DNA of 64,000 nt from Methylobacterium sp. J-070 (lineage in GTDB: Bacteria; Pseudomonadota; Alphaproteobacteria; Rhizobiales; Beijerinckiaceae), in NCBI RefSeq assembly GCF_022829385.1, contig NZ_JAKSXX010000237.1:1-64000 (forward strand), given 5' to 3'. A model generated the notes under the pieces. That model saw only the letters and a program-made list of their open reading frames with translations. It made no database searches and was not told the origin of the DNA. The position numbers were made by a program, and so were the translations under genes. Positions 1 through 9,572 of the stretch are shown here, piece after piece; position 1 is the stretch's first letter; every line of letters begins with the position of its first letter.

Positions 1-2054
1 CCGAGCCCTGCGTTGCCGGAGAGCGTCACGGCGCCGGAGATCCCGGCCGCGCCCGTGCCGGTCAGTGCGCCGATACCGTTCGCCCCATAGCCCGCGAGGG
101 TCAGGGCGTTGGCCAGGGTGACGCCGTTCACGTCCAGGGTGGCGCCGCTCACGACCGTCGCAGCGCCGGTGCCGAGCGCGGCGAGGTTGGTAGCGCTGAG
201 CGTGCCGCCGGAGATCGTCGTGCCGCCCGTGTAGGTGTTGGCGCGCGACAGCGTCAGCGTGCCGGTGTTGACCTTGGTCAGACTGCCCGCGCCGGAGATC
301 GTGCCGGCGTGGGACGTCGCGTCCGTCCGGTCGAAGACCAGGGAGCCGCTGTTGGCGATGTTGGCCGTGATCGACCCGGCCGTAGCGCCGTTGCCGATCG
401 TGAGTTCCGCCCAGGACGTGATCGTCGCGCCGTTTGCATAGGCTTGGTCGTCCAGCAGCCTCCAGTGACCGCCCTGGACGTTCAGCGCCTCGAAATTGGT
501 CACGTTCGCCAGCGTGCCGGTGCCGGTGCCGCTGTCTCTGAGGTTGATCGTGTCGGTGCCGGTGCCGCCGTCGATCCGGCCGGTGATGGTCGATCCGGTG
601 TAGAGGTTGAGGGTGTCGTCGCCGCCCTCCAGGCTGATCGCCCGGCCGCTGTTGCCGGTGATGGTGCCGTAGTTGGTGAGGGTGTCGTTGCCCTCGCCCA
701 TCTGGATCGCCGCGCCGTCGCCGCGGATGAAGCGCGCCGAGCCGGTGCCGTTGTAGCGCACGCCGTCGAGGGTACCGATCGAGCCGCCGTCGACGCTGCC
801 GTCCCTCAGACGCACCACCGCGCCCGGGTCCGGGATCGTGCCGTTGCCGATGATCGTGCCCCAGTTGACGATCGTGTCGTTGTCGGCCGCCGTGCGGGTC
901 TTGTTCTCCAGTCGGATCGCGTAGCCGCCCTTGCCCTCGATCGTACCGCTGGCGTTGTTGGTGATCATGGTCGCGGCGACGCCGCTGCGGCTGTTGTCGG
1001 CGTTCGAGTCGTTGTTGACCACGATGCCGTAAGCGGCGCCGGTGATCGTGCCGGCATTGGTGATTATGCCGCCGCCGAGCGAGATGCCCTCGCTGTTGTT
1101 GGCCCGGCCGCCCGAATCGTAGCCGCCCGCCCCGGTGCCCTTGATCGTGCCGTAATTCAAGATGGTGCCAGCAAGGTCGATATCGACGCCGTCCCCGTCG
1201 CCGTCCTGCGTGCCGTTGCCGGAATAGGCCCCTTCGATCGTGCCGAAATTCGTGACCGTACCGCCGGCATCGGAGCCGACGCCCGAGCCGTTGCGGCCGG
1301 TGATGGTGGCGTTCGCCGCGTTGTTCACCGTCACGGAGCCGGCGCCGTTGCTGCCGCTGAGGGTGACGCCGTGGCGGGCGCCGGAAATCGAGCCGCCGCC
1401 GTAGTTATTGACGGTCCCGGCGGTGGCGGCCTTGAAATCGATGCCGTCGGCTTTGTCGGCGGCCTGGCCATTCGTCCGGATAATGCCGTGATTGTTGACC
1501 GTCGCGCCCTGGCCCGGACGGATCGCGTCGTCGCCGTCGGACTTGATCGTTCCGGTGGTGGTGTTGTTGATCGTGATCGTGGCGGCGCCGCTGGCGGCGG
1601 CCTCGAAATCCAGCGCCCGCTTTGTCGTTGATTGGATCGTTCCGGCATTCTTCACCGTCACGGTGCCGGCGGTCGGGTTGACGTTGATGCGGACCGCGTC
1701 GCCGTCGGACCGGATGATGGCGTCCTTCTTGTTCTCCAGGGTCAGGGTGCGGGCGTTGTCGCCCCCGGAGGCGTCGATCGCCCGGCCGCCCGCCTTGGTC
1801 GATTCGATCGTGCCGGAATTGGTGATCTTCAGGTCGGTGGACGCGTCGTTCCAGTCGATCGCCGCCTTCTTGTTGACGGAGAGCTTGCCGCCGGCCTCGA
1901 CCGTCACCGTGTCCGTGCCGGACACGGCCTTCTGGGCCGCATCCGACCCGGTCGCCGAGACCGTATAGTCGGTCGCGCTCGCCGGATGTCCGCAGGCCGC
2001 GGCCGCGAGCCAGATCATCCAGGCGCGCGCATCGCCCCACTGGCCTCGAATCAC
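1..2054 (-). CDS. Autotransporter-type adhesin, N-terminal passenger part (runs off left edge)
   Basis: A long open frame on the minus strand runs from a GTG start at 2054 and is still open at base 1, so at least 684 residues are present and the C-terminus is missing. A GGAG ribosome site sits 7 bases before the GTG. The first 30 or so residues hold a short signal peptide (core MIWLAAAACGHPASA). The passenger follows, rich in Gly, Thr, Asn and Ser, with imperfect repeats of the type N-x-G-T-I that fit a parallel beta helix. Near the left edge the motif LTLSRANTYTGGTTISGG is an autotransporter-associated beta-strand repeat. The family is secreted through the outer membrane by a C-terminal barrel, which must lie outside the window. 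The likely role is a surface adhesin; the ligand is unknown. The plus-strand ORFs over it are shadows. Confidence 0.85.
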   Translation of the reverse strand, partial: MIRGQWGDARAWMIWLAAAACGHPASATDYTVSATGSDAAQKAVSGTDTVTVEAGGKLSVNKKAAIDWNDASTDLKITNSGTIESTKAGGRAIDASGGDNARTLTLENKKDAIIRSDGDAVRINVNPTAGTVTVKNAGTIQSTTKRALDFEAAASGAATITINNTTTGTIKSDGDDAIRPGQGATVNNHGIIRTNGQAADKADGIDFKAATAGTVNNYGGGSISGARHGVTLSGSNGAGSVTVNNAANATITGRNGSGVGSDAGGTVTNFGTIEGAYSGNGTQDGDGDGVDIDLAGTILNYGTIKGTGAGGYDSGGRANNSEGISLGGGIITNAGTITGAAYGIVVNNDSNADNSRSGVAATMITNNASGTIEGKGGYAIRLENKTRTAADNDTIVNWGTIIGNGTIPDPGAVVRLRDGSVDGGSIGTLDGVRYNGTGSARFIRGDGAAIQMGEGNDTLTNYGTITGNSGRAISLEGGDDTLNLYTGSTITGRIDGGTGTDTINLRDSGTGTGTLANVTNFEALNVQGGHWRLLDDQAYANGATITSWAELTIGNGATAGSITANIANSGSLVFDRTDATSHAGTISGAGSLTKVNTGTLTLSRANTYTGGTTISGGTLSATNLAALGTGAATVVSGATLDVNGVTLANALTLAGYGANGIGALTGTGAAGISGAVTLSGNAGL

Positions 2055-2434
2055 TGCACCGCTCCAAACGATCTCAGATTTCGCGGGGCGTTATGGAGGG
2101 CGGAGCGTGATTTCTTCAAGTTTTTTGATAATATTCTGCAAATACGACGACGGTATCTTCTGGATTTTTATTTCGGACCTTGAAGCAATTTTGGCTGCAA
2201 TGAATGCGGTAGTGTCGATCAATGGGCGATCCGGGAGCGAATTATTTTCCCTCACCAAAGATCTTCGCCGTGACAGATCGGCCGTGTCCGTTGCCGGCCC
2301 GCAACAGCGGCGGCTCAGCCGAGCGCGGGGCGGATGCCGGACCGCCGGCTCGCCGGTTGACACCACCCCCGCCATCGCCAACACCTCGCGCCCGCCGCCT
2401 CGCTGCGGCGGATCCCGGGAAGACCTGTGACACG
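2055..2434. other. Intergenic region between autotransporter and accA
   Basis: These 380 bases separate two divergent genes. The part from about 2105 to 2225 is clearly more AT-rich than its surroundings and should hold the promoters of both genes, but I cannot name specific -35/-10 boxes. Short ORFs here have no recognisable family. Confidence 0.5.
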
Positions 2435-3397
2435 ATGGCGGTGACGCGCACCTACCTCGACTTCGAGAAGCCGGTGGCCGAGTTGGAGGCCAAGCTCGAG
2501 GAGCTGCGCGCCGTGAGCGCGCGCGACGGCGCGGTCTCGATCACCGAGGAGGTCGGCCGGCTCGAGGCCAAGGCCGGCCAGGCGCTGGCCGAGATCTACG
2601 CCAACCTCACCCCCTGGCAGAAGACCCAGGTGGCCCGCCACCCGCAGCGGCCGCATTTCGTCGATTACTGCGCCGGGCTGATCGCCGAGTTCACCCCGCT
2701 CGCCGGCGACCGCAGCTTCGGCGAGGACGAGGCGATCCTCGGCGGCTTCGGCCGCTTCCGCGGCCGCCCGGTCCTGGTGCTCGGCCAGGAGAAGGGCGCC
2801 ACCACGGAGGCGCGGCTCCGGCACAATTTCGGGATGGCCCGGCCCGAGGGCTACCGCAAGGCGGTCCGGCTGATGGAGACCGCCGACCGGTTCGGCCTGC
2901 CCGTCATCGCCTTCGTCGACACCGCCGGCGCCTATCCGGGGATCGAGGCGGAGGAGCGCGGCCAGGCCGAGGCCATCGCCCGCTCCACCGAGGCCTGCCT
3001 CGCGCTCGGCGTGCCCAACGTCGCCGTGGTGATCGGGGAGGGCGGCTCTGGGGGGGCGATCGCGCTCGCCACCGCCAACCGGGTGCTGATGCTGGAGCAC
3101 GCGATCTACGGGGTGATCTCGCCCGAGGGCGCCGCCTCGATCCTGTGGCGCGACCAGGGCCGCGCCGCCGACGCCGCTACCGCCATGAAGATCACCGCCC
3201 AGGATCTGCTGCGGCTCGGCGTCATCGACGGGATCGTCCCGGAGGCCACCGGCGGGGCGCATCGCGACCGCGAGGCGGCGATCCGCGCGGCCGGCGAGGC
3301 CGTCGCCGAGTCCCTTGCCCTGTTCGACGGCCTCAGCCCGGCCGAGATCCGCGACCGCCGCGCGGAGAAGTTCCTCGCCATCGGCCGGGGCCTGTGA
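2435..3397 (+). CDS. accA: Acetyl-CoA carboxylase carboxyltransferase subunit alpha
   Basis: The 320-residue protein is the alpha subunit of the carboxyltransferase half of acetyl-CoA carboxylase. With AccD it moves the carboxyl group from biotin to acetyl-CoA and makes malonyl-CoA for fatty acid synthesis in the cytoplasm. The start at 2435 gives the family N-terminus (RTYLDFEKPVAELE), and the length matches usual AccA. The frame is open further upstream, but that extension has no family match. Conserved carboxyltransferase segments are visible: DTAGAYPGIEAEERGQ, and the glycine-rich GEGGSGGAIAL near residue 200. Its stop overlaps the start of the next gene (GTGA), so the two are probably co-transcribed. 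Confidence 0.96.
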   Translation: MAVTRTYLDFEKPVAELEAKLEELRAVSARDGAVSITEEVGRLEAKAGQALAEIYANLTPWQKTQVARHPQRPHFVDYCAGLIAEFTPLAGDRSFGEDEAILGGFGRFRGRPVLVLGQEKGATTEARLRHNFGMARPEGYRKAVRLMETADRFGLPVIAFVDTAGAYPGIEAEERGQAEAIARSTEACLALGVPNVAVVIGEGGSGGAIALATANRVLMLEHAIYGVISPEGAASILWRDQGRAADAATAMKITAQDLLRLGVIDGIVPEATGGAHRDREAAIRAAGEAVAESLALFDGLSPAEIRDRRAEKFLAIGRGL

Positions 3398-4125
3398 GCG
3401 AGCCCGGGGCGACGGGGGGTCTGTTCGGCGCCCTCGGTCGGCTGCTCGGCCGGCGCGAGCCCCGGGAGCCGGGTCCGCACAACCACGTCTCGCTCGGCTG
3501 CAACTGCCAGATGGCGCATGTGCTCAAGACCCTCGACCTGCGCCACTGGTCCGGCCCGCTCGACTGGATCTTCTCCATGCCCGGCATGGTCCGGGACTGC
3601 CTCGCCGACGACTTCGCCGCGCTCGTCGACCGCGACCAGCTCGAGACCATCCCGGAGGCGGAGCGACGCGGTCCCGACATCTGGCGCGGGCGCCACCGGC
3701 TCTACCGGGAGCGGCACGGGCTCGAATGCGTGTTCAACCACCACGACCCGGCGGCGCGCGAGGCGGATTACGCCTTCCTCACCGAGGGGGTGCGCCGGAT
3801 CCGGGTGGCGCTCAACACGCCGGGGACCGAGAACCGCCTGTGGATGATGACCCATCTGCACACGCCCCGGGAGACCGTGGAGGCGATCGACGCCCTGCTG
3901 GCGCAGCGGGCGAGCCGCAACCACCTGACGTTCCTGCAGCTCGAGACCGGGCATCCCGAGGTGGCGGTCGTCGAGGCCGCGGACCTGAAGCCGTCCCTGC
4001 GCTGGCTGACCGTGCAGACGGCCTCGGAGCCGGTGGGCCTGCGGCTCGCCGACCCGGCCGAGGATGCCCGGCTCGTGGAGATCATCCGCGCGGAGGCGGG
4101 GCGGCGGCCGGATCTGTTCGGCTGA
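3394..4125 (+). CDS. DUF1796-type putative cysteine peptidase
   Basis: A 243-residue protein starting at a GTG that overlaps the accA stop. After about 25 residues it shows the pattern SLGCNCQMAHVLK...RHWSGPLDWIFS. This is the hallmark of the DUF1796 papain-like family (SLGxNCxxAxxL...SxPFDW). A Cys in NCQ and a later His (NHHD) could be catalytic, which is family knowledge rather than proven. No signal peptide is seen, so it is probably cytoplasmic. The translational coupling to accA is curious, because no lipid-related role is known for this family. Substrate unknown. Confidence 0.72.
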   Translation: MSEPGATGGLFGALGRLLGRREPREPGPHNHVSLGCNCQMAHVLKTLDLRHWSGPLDWIFSMPGMVRDCLADDFAALVDRDQLETIPEAERRGPDIWRGRHRLYRERHGLECVFNHHDPAAREADYAFLTEGVRRIRVALNTPGTENRLWMMTHLHTPRETVEAIDALLAQRASRNHLTFLQLETGHPEVAVVEAADLKPSLRWLTVQTASEPVGLRLADPAEDARLVEIIRAEAGRRPDLFG

Positions 4126-4308
4126 GCGGGCGATGATCGCGCCCACGATGGCGCGCGCCCGGAGACCGATCGCGCCGATCACCCGCGCGGATGTCGAACG
4201 CCGCCTCGGCTCGATCCTCGGGCAGGCCGGTGGCCTCCTGCCCGCGATGAAGGCCTGCGGTCCGACCGGTCGCGGCGGACGAGCCTCCGACACCGCAGCC
4301 GCGGCAGG

Positions 4309-5214
4309 TCATGGGCCCGGGCGCATCCGGTCCGCCAGATAATCCACCAGCACCCGCACCCGGGCCGGCATGGCGGGACCGCCCACGAACACCGCGTGGA
4401 TCGCCTCGCGGTCCTGCGGATTGAACGGCTCCAGCAGCGGCACCAGCCGGCCGGCGGCGAGGTCCCCGGCGATGTGGAAGTTGCCGACGCGCGTGATGCC
4501 GACGCCGCGCAGGGCGAGCTGCACCAGAGTCTCGCCGTTGTTGGCGGCGACGTTGCCGCGGACCGGCCGGACGACGTCGCGCTCGTCCTCGCGGAACGGC
4601 CAGCCGGGCTCGACCCGGCGGAAGCTGAAATCCAGACAGTTGTGGTCGGCGAGGTCGGCGGGCCGCTGCGGCGTCCCGGCCCGGGCGAGGTAGGTCGGCG
4701 CCGCCACCACGGTCCGGCCGGTCTCGCCGAGTCGACGGGCGGTGAGCGGGCTGTCGGCCAGGGGACCAAACCGGATCGCCACGTCGGCCCGGCCGCCGAG
4801 CACGTCGGCGAGTTCGTCGCTGAGGTCGATCTCCACGGTGATGCCCGGATACCGCTCGCCGAAATCGGCGAGCAGCGGCACGATCACGAGCCGGCCATGG
4901 GCGGTGGCGGCACTGACCCGGACCCGCCCGCGGGGGCAGCCCCGATCGGCGAGTGCCCGCTCGGTCTCGTCGAGATCCGCCAGGATGCGGCGCGCGGCCC
5001 GCCCGTAGGTCTCGCCTTCGGCGGTGAGCCGCAAAGTCCGGGTGGTCCTCACAAGGAGCCGCACCCCGAGCCGCGCCTCGATTCGCGCGACGATCCGGCT
5101 GACCGCCGAGGGCGTCAGGCCGAGCCGGCGGGCCGCCTCCGACAGGCTCCCGGCCTCTGCCACCGCCACGAACACCGCCATCTCGCCGGCCCGATCGGCC
5201 CTGTCGCGCAACAT
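4309..5214 (-). CDS. LysR-family transcriptional regulator
   Basis: A 301-residue LysR-type regulator. The N-terminal winged helix-turn-helix is clear (AVAEAGSLSEAARRLGLTPS followed by AVSRIVARIEARLGVRLL), and the rest is the periplasmic-binding-like effector domain. The start is placed at 5214 (MLRDRADRAGEM), because further upstream codons have no family match; an inner ATG 33 bases downstream is also possible. It is divergent from the MFS efflux gene at 5447, the usual arrangement for a LysR regulator and its target, so it probably controls that pump. The 232-base gap between them should carry the shared operator. Effector unknown. Confidence 0.92.
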   Translation of the reverse strand: MLRDRADRAGEMAVFVAVAEAGSLSEAARRLGLTPSAVSRIVARIEARLGVRLLVRTTRTLRLTAEGETYGRAARRILADLDETERALADRGCPRGRVRVSAATAHGRLVIVPLLADFGERYPGITVEIDLSDELADVLGGRADVAIRFGPLADSPLTARRLGETGRTVVAAPTYLARAGTPQRPADLADHNCLDFSFRRVEPGWPFREDERDVVRPVRGNVAANNGETLVQLALRGVGITRVGNFHIAGDLAAGRLVPLLEPFNPQDREAIHAVFVGGPAMPARVRVLVDYLADRMRPGP

Positions 5215-5446
5215 GCGTGCCTGCCCCTCGATACGCGGGCGCCTGCCGGTGCCCGCCTCGCATCCCGCGGGACTGCGACGCGGACGCAGCGAGTCGCAGG
5301 TCCGCCACGCAGGATGCCATCGTCTCGTCCGCCGGCAAGGTCGCATTCGTGATGCCGGCGCACAGATCCTGGTCCGCGCAACAGACTATTTCCCTGAGCG
5401 CGAATCGGCCACCTGCGTCTCCGGAACAACCGGAGACGGAAGACCC

Positions 5447-6625
5447 ATGGCCCTCAACGCACCCCTGCTGGCCCTCGCGGTCGGCGCCTTCGGCATCGGC
5501 GTGACCGAATTCACCCCGATGGGGATGCTGCCGCTCATCGCGGGCGATCTGAACGTGTCGATCCCGGCAGCCGGCCTCGTGGTCAGCGCCTATGCGCTGG
5601 GGGTGCTGATCGGGGCGCCGGTGATGACGCTCGCCACCGCGCGCATGGGCCGGCGGCGCCTGCTGGTCGGGCTGATGGCGATCTTCACCCTCGGCAACCT
5701 CATGGCGGCGGTCGCCGACAGCTACGCCATGCTGATCGCCGCCCGGCTCGTGACCGCGCTGAACCACGGCGCCTTCTTCGGGGTCGGCGCGGTGGTGGCG
5801 GCCGGGATCGTGCCGCCGGAACGCCGCGCCGCCGCGGTGGCCGCCATGTTCTCGGGCCTCACCGTGGCGTTGATCGGGGGCGTGCCGCTCGCCGCCTGGA
5901 TGGGCGCGCAGATCGGCTGGCGCGCGGCGTTCTGGGGGATCGCGGGGGTCGGCGCCGTGACCATGCTCGCTCTGCGCCTCGCCCTGCCGGAGCTCGAGGC
6001 CGAGGCTGGATCCGACATGCGCGCCGAACTGCGCGTGCTCGGCCGCGGGCCCGTGCTCGCCGCCCTGGCGCTGACCACCGTCGGCTTCAGCGCGATGTTC
6101 ACGGTGTTCACCTACATCGTGCCGATCCTGAGGGACGAGACCGGGGGAGCGACGCCGTTCGTCACGGCGATGCTGGTCGTCAACGGGATCGGCCTCGCCC
6201 TCGGCAACTGGCTCGGCGGCCGCCTCGCCGACCGCTCCGTGGACGGCACGATCCTGGCCGCACTGGCGGCCCACGTCGGCATCCTGGTGCTGTTCGCCTG
6301 TCTGATGCGCGACGCGGCGGCGGTGACGCTTCTGGTCTTCCTCTGGGGCGTGGCGAGCTTCGCCATCGTACCGCCGCTCCAGATGCGCGTGATGGAGAAG
6401 GCCGCCGAGGCGCCCAACCTCGCCTCGGCGATGAATATCGGCGCCTTCAATCTCGGCAACGCCATCGGGGCGGCGGTGGGTGGTGTCGTGATCGATGCAG
6501 GCCTCCGGCTCCCGGCAGTGCCGCTCGCCGGGGCCGGGCTCGCGGCGCTGGGCCTCGCCTTCATGCTCTGGCTGCGCCGGGGCGGCACGGCGCGGGTCGC
6601 CCCCGCCGAGGCCACCTGTGGATAG
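5447..6625 (+). CDS. MFS transporter, AraJ/YdhP-like efflux permease
   Basis: A 392-residue inner-membrane transporter of the major facilitator superfamily with about 12 hydrophobic segments. The N-terminus (GAFGIGVTEFTPMGMLPLIA) and the loop motif ARMGRRRLLVG between helices 2 and 3 place it near the AraJ/YdhP sugar or drug efflux branch. A purine-rich stretch (CGGAGACGGAAG) precedes the ATG at 5447. It is divergent from the LysR gene and is probably its target. Likely drug:H+ antiporter; the substrate cannot be read from sequence. Confidence 0.9.
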   Translation: MALNAPLLALAVGAFGIGVTEFTPMGMLPLIAGDLNVSIPAAGLVVSAYALGVLIGAPVMTLATARMGRRRLLVGLMAIFTLGNLMAAVADSYAMLIAARLVTALNHGAFFGVGAVVAAGIVPPERRAAAVAAMFSGLTVALIGGVPLAAWMGAQIGWRAAFWGIAGVGAVTMLALRLALPELEAEAGSDMRAELRVLGRGPVLAALALTTVGFSAMFTVFTYIVPILRDETGGATPFVTAMLVVNGIGLALGNWLGGRLADRSVDGTILAALAAHVGILVLFACLMRDAAAVTLLVFLWGVASFAIVPPLQMRVMEKAAEAPNLASAMNIGAFNLGNAIGAAVGGVVIDAGLRLPAVPLAGAGLAALGLAFMLWLRRGGTARVAPAEATCG

Positions 6626-6775
6626 CGCGCGCGCCCGGCGTAAGCCGGGCCAGTGTTGCACCCGGGTCCTTGCGGTAAGGAAGGTGCAAGCTTAACGAGC
6701 GTATTGGGTTGGGGAGTGGCGTCCGACGGTTGCCGAAAAGGCCCGCGGGCGCGCGTAGGACGATTGAGGTTCCCC

Positions 6776-8314
6776 ATGACGGCGCGTCTCGCGACTGCGC
6801 GGATGCTGGCGGCCGCATCCCTGTTGGCCCTGTCCCTCGCCGCCTGCCAGGACGGATCCGGGATCAACGGCCCGAGCGCGCGCAGCATCGCGCCGATCGC
6901 CCCCCAGACGGTCGCCCTGATGCAGACCAAGGGCATGCAGCAATCCGACCCGATCCTGATCCGCGCCTACAAGAAGGAGGCGGAGATGGAGGTCTGGAAG
7001 CGGGGCGGCGACGGCCGCTACGCCCTGCTCAAGACCTACCCGATCTGCCGCTGGTCCGGCCAGCTCGGCCCCAAGACCCGCGAGGGCGACCGTCAGGCGC
7101 CCGAGGGGTTCTACACGATCACCCCGGGCCTGATGAATCCGAATTCTTCGTACTATCTCTCGTTCGATACAGGCTTCCCGAATGCCGTCGACCGGGCCAA
7201 CGGGCGCAGCGGCAAGTACCTGATGGTCCACGGCACCTGCTCGTCCGCGGGCTGCTTCGCCATGACCGACGCCACCATCGCGGAGATCTACGCGGTGGCC
7301 CGCGAGGCGTTCATCGGCGGGCAGCGCAGCTTCCAGTTCCAGTCCTACCCGTTCCGGATGACGGCCGAGAACATGGCCAAGTTCCGCAACGACCCGAACA
7401 TCGGCTTCTGGCAGAACCTCAAGGAAGGGTCGGACTATTTCGAGGCCCTGCGCGAGGAGCCCAAGATCGGCCAGTGCGGCACCCGATACGTGTTCGGCGG
7501 CGCCGACGCGGCGGCGGGCTCGTGCAAGCCGAAGGTCGATCCGCTGGTGGCGGAGAAGAGCGAGCGCGACGCGCGCACGGTCGCCGAACTCGTCGCCAAG
7601 GGCACGCCGGCGGTGCGGGTGGTCTATCAGGACGGCGGCCAGAACCCGGTGTTCCGTCCACAGAACCCCAGCGCGTTCGCGAGCCTCGGCGGCACCGAGA
7701 CGACGCTGCCCTACGACGCCAAGGAGTACGGCCGGCACAACCTCGGCGACGTGAGCCGCCCCGAGACCCTGGCGGCCGGCCCGCAGGAGATCGAGGTCGG
7801 CCCGAAGGGCCAATCCACGATGATGGCCGCCGCAGAGCCGGCGGCCCCCGCCAAGGCCGCGAAGGCGGACGGCAGGGCGCGGGGGCCGGCCAAGCCGGTC
7901 GCCACGACCCTCATGGCGAACCACGCGGAGCCCGCCGCTCAAGGGGCCGCGGCTGTCGACACCCAGGTCGACACCACGGCGGCCCTCGCCGAGAAGCCGG
8001 CCCGGATCACCGTGGCGGATGCGGATGGGGATCCGAGCAGCTATCAGAAGCTGTTCGGCAAGCTGTTCGCCAAGGACAATCCGGCCCCGGCGACCCCACC
8101 GACCCCGGCGGTCGACGCCGCTATCGTGCCCGAACCGGTCAAGCTCGCGCACGCCGCCGACCCGCTCGCGCCGAAGCCGGCCGCCAAGGCGCACACGCCG
8201 CCGCACGCGTCCAAGACCGCCAAGGTCGAGGCCAAGGTTGAGGCCAGGGCCGAGCTCAAGTCGGAGGCGAAGCCCGCCCTCCGGAAGGGCGAGGGCGACA
8301 AGGTCAAGCCGTAG
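6776..8314 (+). CDS. L,D-transpeptidase (YkuD/YafK-type) lipoprotein with long C-terminal tail
   Basis: A 512-residue exported protein. The first 24 residues are a lipoprotein signal ending in a lipobox (SLAAC, Cys24). Residues about 60-170 form a YkuD catalytic domain of the murein-linking YafK type. The catalytic pair is visible in HGTCSSAGCF, with His152 and Cys160. Such enzymes make or trim 3-3 crosslinks or attach lipoproteins to peptidoglycan in the periplasm. From about residue 350 the chain is a low-complexity Ala/Pro/Lys-rich tail (repeats of PAAPAKAAK and VEAKVEARAE type), longer than usual and probably a periplasmic spacer. Start chosen at the ATG just before the signal peptide. 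Confidence 0.9.
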   Translation: MTARLATARMLAAASLLALSLAACQDGSGINGPSARSIAPIAPQTVALMQTKGMQQSDPILIRAYKKEAEMEVWKRGGDGRYALLKTYPICRWSGQLGPKTREGDRQAPEGFYTITPGLMNPNSSYYLSFDTGFPNAVDRANGRSGKYLMVHGTCSSAGCFAMTDATIAEIYAVAREAFIGGQRSFQFQSYPFRMTAENMAKFRNDPNIGFWQNLKEGSDYFEALREEPKIGQCGTRYVFGGADAAAGSCKPKVDPLVAEKSERDARTVAELVAKGTPAVRVVYQDGGQNPVFRPQNPSAFASLGGTETTLPYDAKEYGRHNLGDVSRPETLAAGPQEIEVGPKGQSTMMAAAEPAAPAKAAKADGRARGPAKPVATTLMANHAEPAAQGAAAVDTQVDTTAALAEKPARITVADADGDPSSYQKLFGKLFAKDNPAPATPPTPAVDAAIVPEPVKLAHAADPLAPKPAAKAHTPPHASKTAKVEAKVEARAELKSEAKPALRKGEGDKVKP

Positions 8315-8635
8315 GCAAGCGTCCGGGTCATCCGACCGCGCGCTCCTCGTTCAGACGTGTGGCCGCGCCTCGCACCGCCGCGGCGGGACGACGGCGCGGG
8401 CCGGTCAACCGAGGCTGACGAGTCCGGCCGTGTCGGCCCCGAACGGCGGGATCCCGGTCATCGCCGGATTGGATGGGGCCGAGTGGACGGTCGGGATCGG
8501 GAACGGCCGCGCCTTGGGAACTTACAACCTGGTCAGGCGGCGGTTGGCCGGTAGGCCGACGGCGCGGCGAGGCTCATGAGAGGCGCCGGGGGAGAAGCGC
8601 CTTGCCGTCGGATGACCGTCCCGGGCCGCCGCCGC
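8315..8635. other. Intergenic region, nothing recognised
   Basis: These 321 bases lie between two convergent genes. I see no conserved ORF, RNA or strong hairpin that I would defend. Confidence 0.4.
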
Positions 8636-8809
8636 TCAGAGCAGCGGCCGGTCGCGGTTCATCAGCCACAGGGCATGCACGGTGCCGGGCAGCCAGCCCA
8701 GGATCCAGAGCACGATGTTGAGCAGGAACTGCAGGCCGAAACCGGTGGTGACGAGGACCGCGATCGGCGGGATGAAGATCGCGAGCAGGATGCGGACGAG
8801 GCTGGACAC
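8636..8809 (-). CDS. YqaE/Pmp3-family small membrane protein
   Basis: A 57-residue protein read on the minus strand from a GTG at 8809 to TGA at 8636. A GGAG ribosome site lies 6 bases before the start. The sequence has two hydrophobic helices with the Pmp3/YqaE signature: IFIPPIAVL, then GFGLQFLLNI, LGWLPGTVHALW. Members are tiny inner-membrane proteins linked to stress and membrane potential, with poorly defined biochemical roles. It lies alone between intergenic stretches. Its size makes it easy to miss in automatic annotation. Confidence 0.88.
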   Translation of the reverse strand: MSSLVRILLAIFIPPIAVLVTTGFGLQFLLNIVLWILGWLPGTVHALWLMNRDRPLL

Positions 8810-9122
8810 GGAAGCTCCGGGGCTAGGGTCCGAGGGGGTCCACGCTCAAACGACGCGCGGCCGTCTCCGTTCCCCGCCCTGCCGGGAGGCGCGGCAGAAC
8901 CCACTTCATGTTCACACGCCCGGAGCGCCCACCCCGCTGGCAGCGGAGCGCGACGGGCGCCCTTTCTCCCGGCGGAGAACCGGCTCAGCTCCGCCTTGGA
9001 GACGCGACATGAGACGCTCGGAGATACCGGGGTCCGCTTTTCAAGGGGATCCGTGACTCCGGAGCCCGCACGGGAGAGAGGCCCCTCGCTTCCGGATACC
9101 GCCGCCTTGACGGCCACGTTGC
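8810..9122. other. Intergenic region, nothing recognised
   Basis: A 313-base gap between divergent genes. It must hold the promoter of the YqaE-like gene, but I cannot point to specific boxes. Confidence 0.4.
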
Positions 9123-9572
9123 ATGGATCCTGTGGCCGAACGCGCAACGATTCTGGAGGATATCGGCCGGGGATTCGTGCGACTCGCCGAGCAGGTCAAC
9201 GACGAACTGGAACGCCGCGGCCTCCTCCACCATGAGGCCGACGCCGACGCCACCGTCGAGGCTCAGATCGAGACGCTGATCGCCCGGCTCGGCGACGACG
9301 CCGCGGTGTCCGAGGCCGCCACCGCGGCGAGCGACGTTCCCCTGTTGCACAGCCCGATGCTCCTGCAGGCGCTCCGGATCGCGCTCACGTTTGACCCACG
9401 ATCTCCCGATCGCGGCCGGTCCGGCCCCGGATCGGACCGCCCCCGTGTGAACGGCGGCCGCGTATCCCACCGGGTGCACCGTCGGCGGTGCGCCCGTCAG
9501 TTCTTCATCGGCGCCGTGGTGGCGGAGGGCACGTTCACTGCCTGCTTCTCCGGGTGCTTCACTTGGCTGTAG
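9123..9572 (+). CDS. Hypothetical protein
   Basis: A possible 149-residue protein with no family I recognise. The first 95 residues look coding: codon third positions are almost all G or C, and the peptide is acidic and helical (RLAEQVNDELERRG, VEAQIETLIARLGDD). After about residue 96 it becomes Arg-rich and low quality, and the last 76 bases overlap the 3' end of the opposite-strand cytochrome gene. The true protein may therefore be shorter or the end may be frameshifted. No operon partner. Confidence 0.45.
   Translation: MDPVAERATILEDIGRGFVRLAEQVNDELERRGLLHHEADADATVEAQIETLIARLGDDAAVSEAATAASDVPLLHSPMLLQALRIALTFDPRSPDRGRSGPGSDRPRVNGGRVSHRVHRRRCARQFFIGAVVAEGTFTACFSGCFTWL

Noticed and set aside
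309..1631. 440-residue plus-strand ORF with many Val, Ala, Asp and Arg residues
   Set aside because: It is a shadow of the minus-strand autotransporter. Its composition is an artefact of the repetitive passenger DNA and it has no family pattern.
2107..2430. 107-residue ORF upstream of accA with hydrophobic start
   Set aside because: Lies in an AT-rich promoter region, ends in a shadow of the accA upstream frame, and lacks a ribosome site.
4082..6661. 859-residue minus-strand ORF over the LysR and MFS genes
   Set aside because: His/Arg-rich shadow frame with no domains. The real genes are on other frames.
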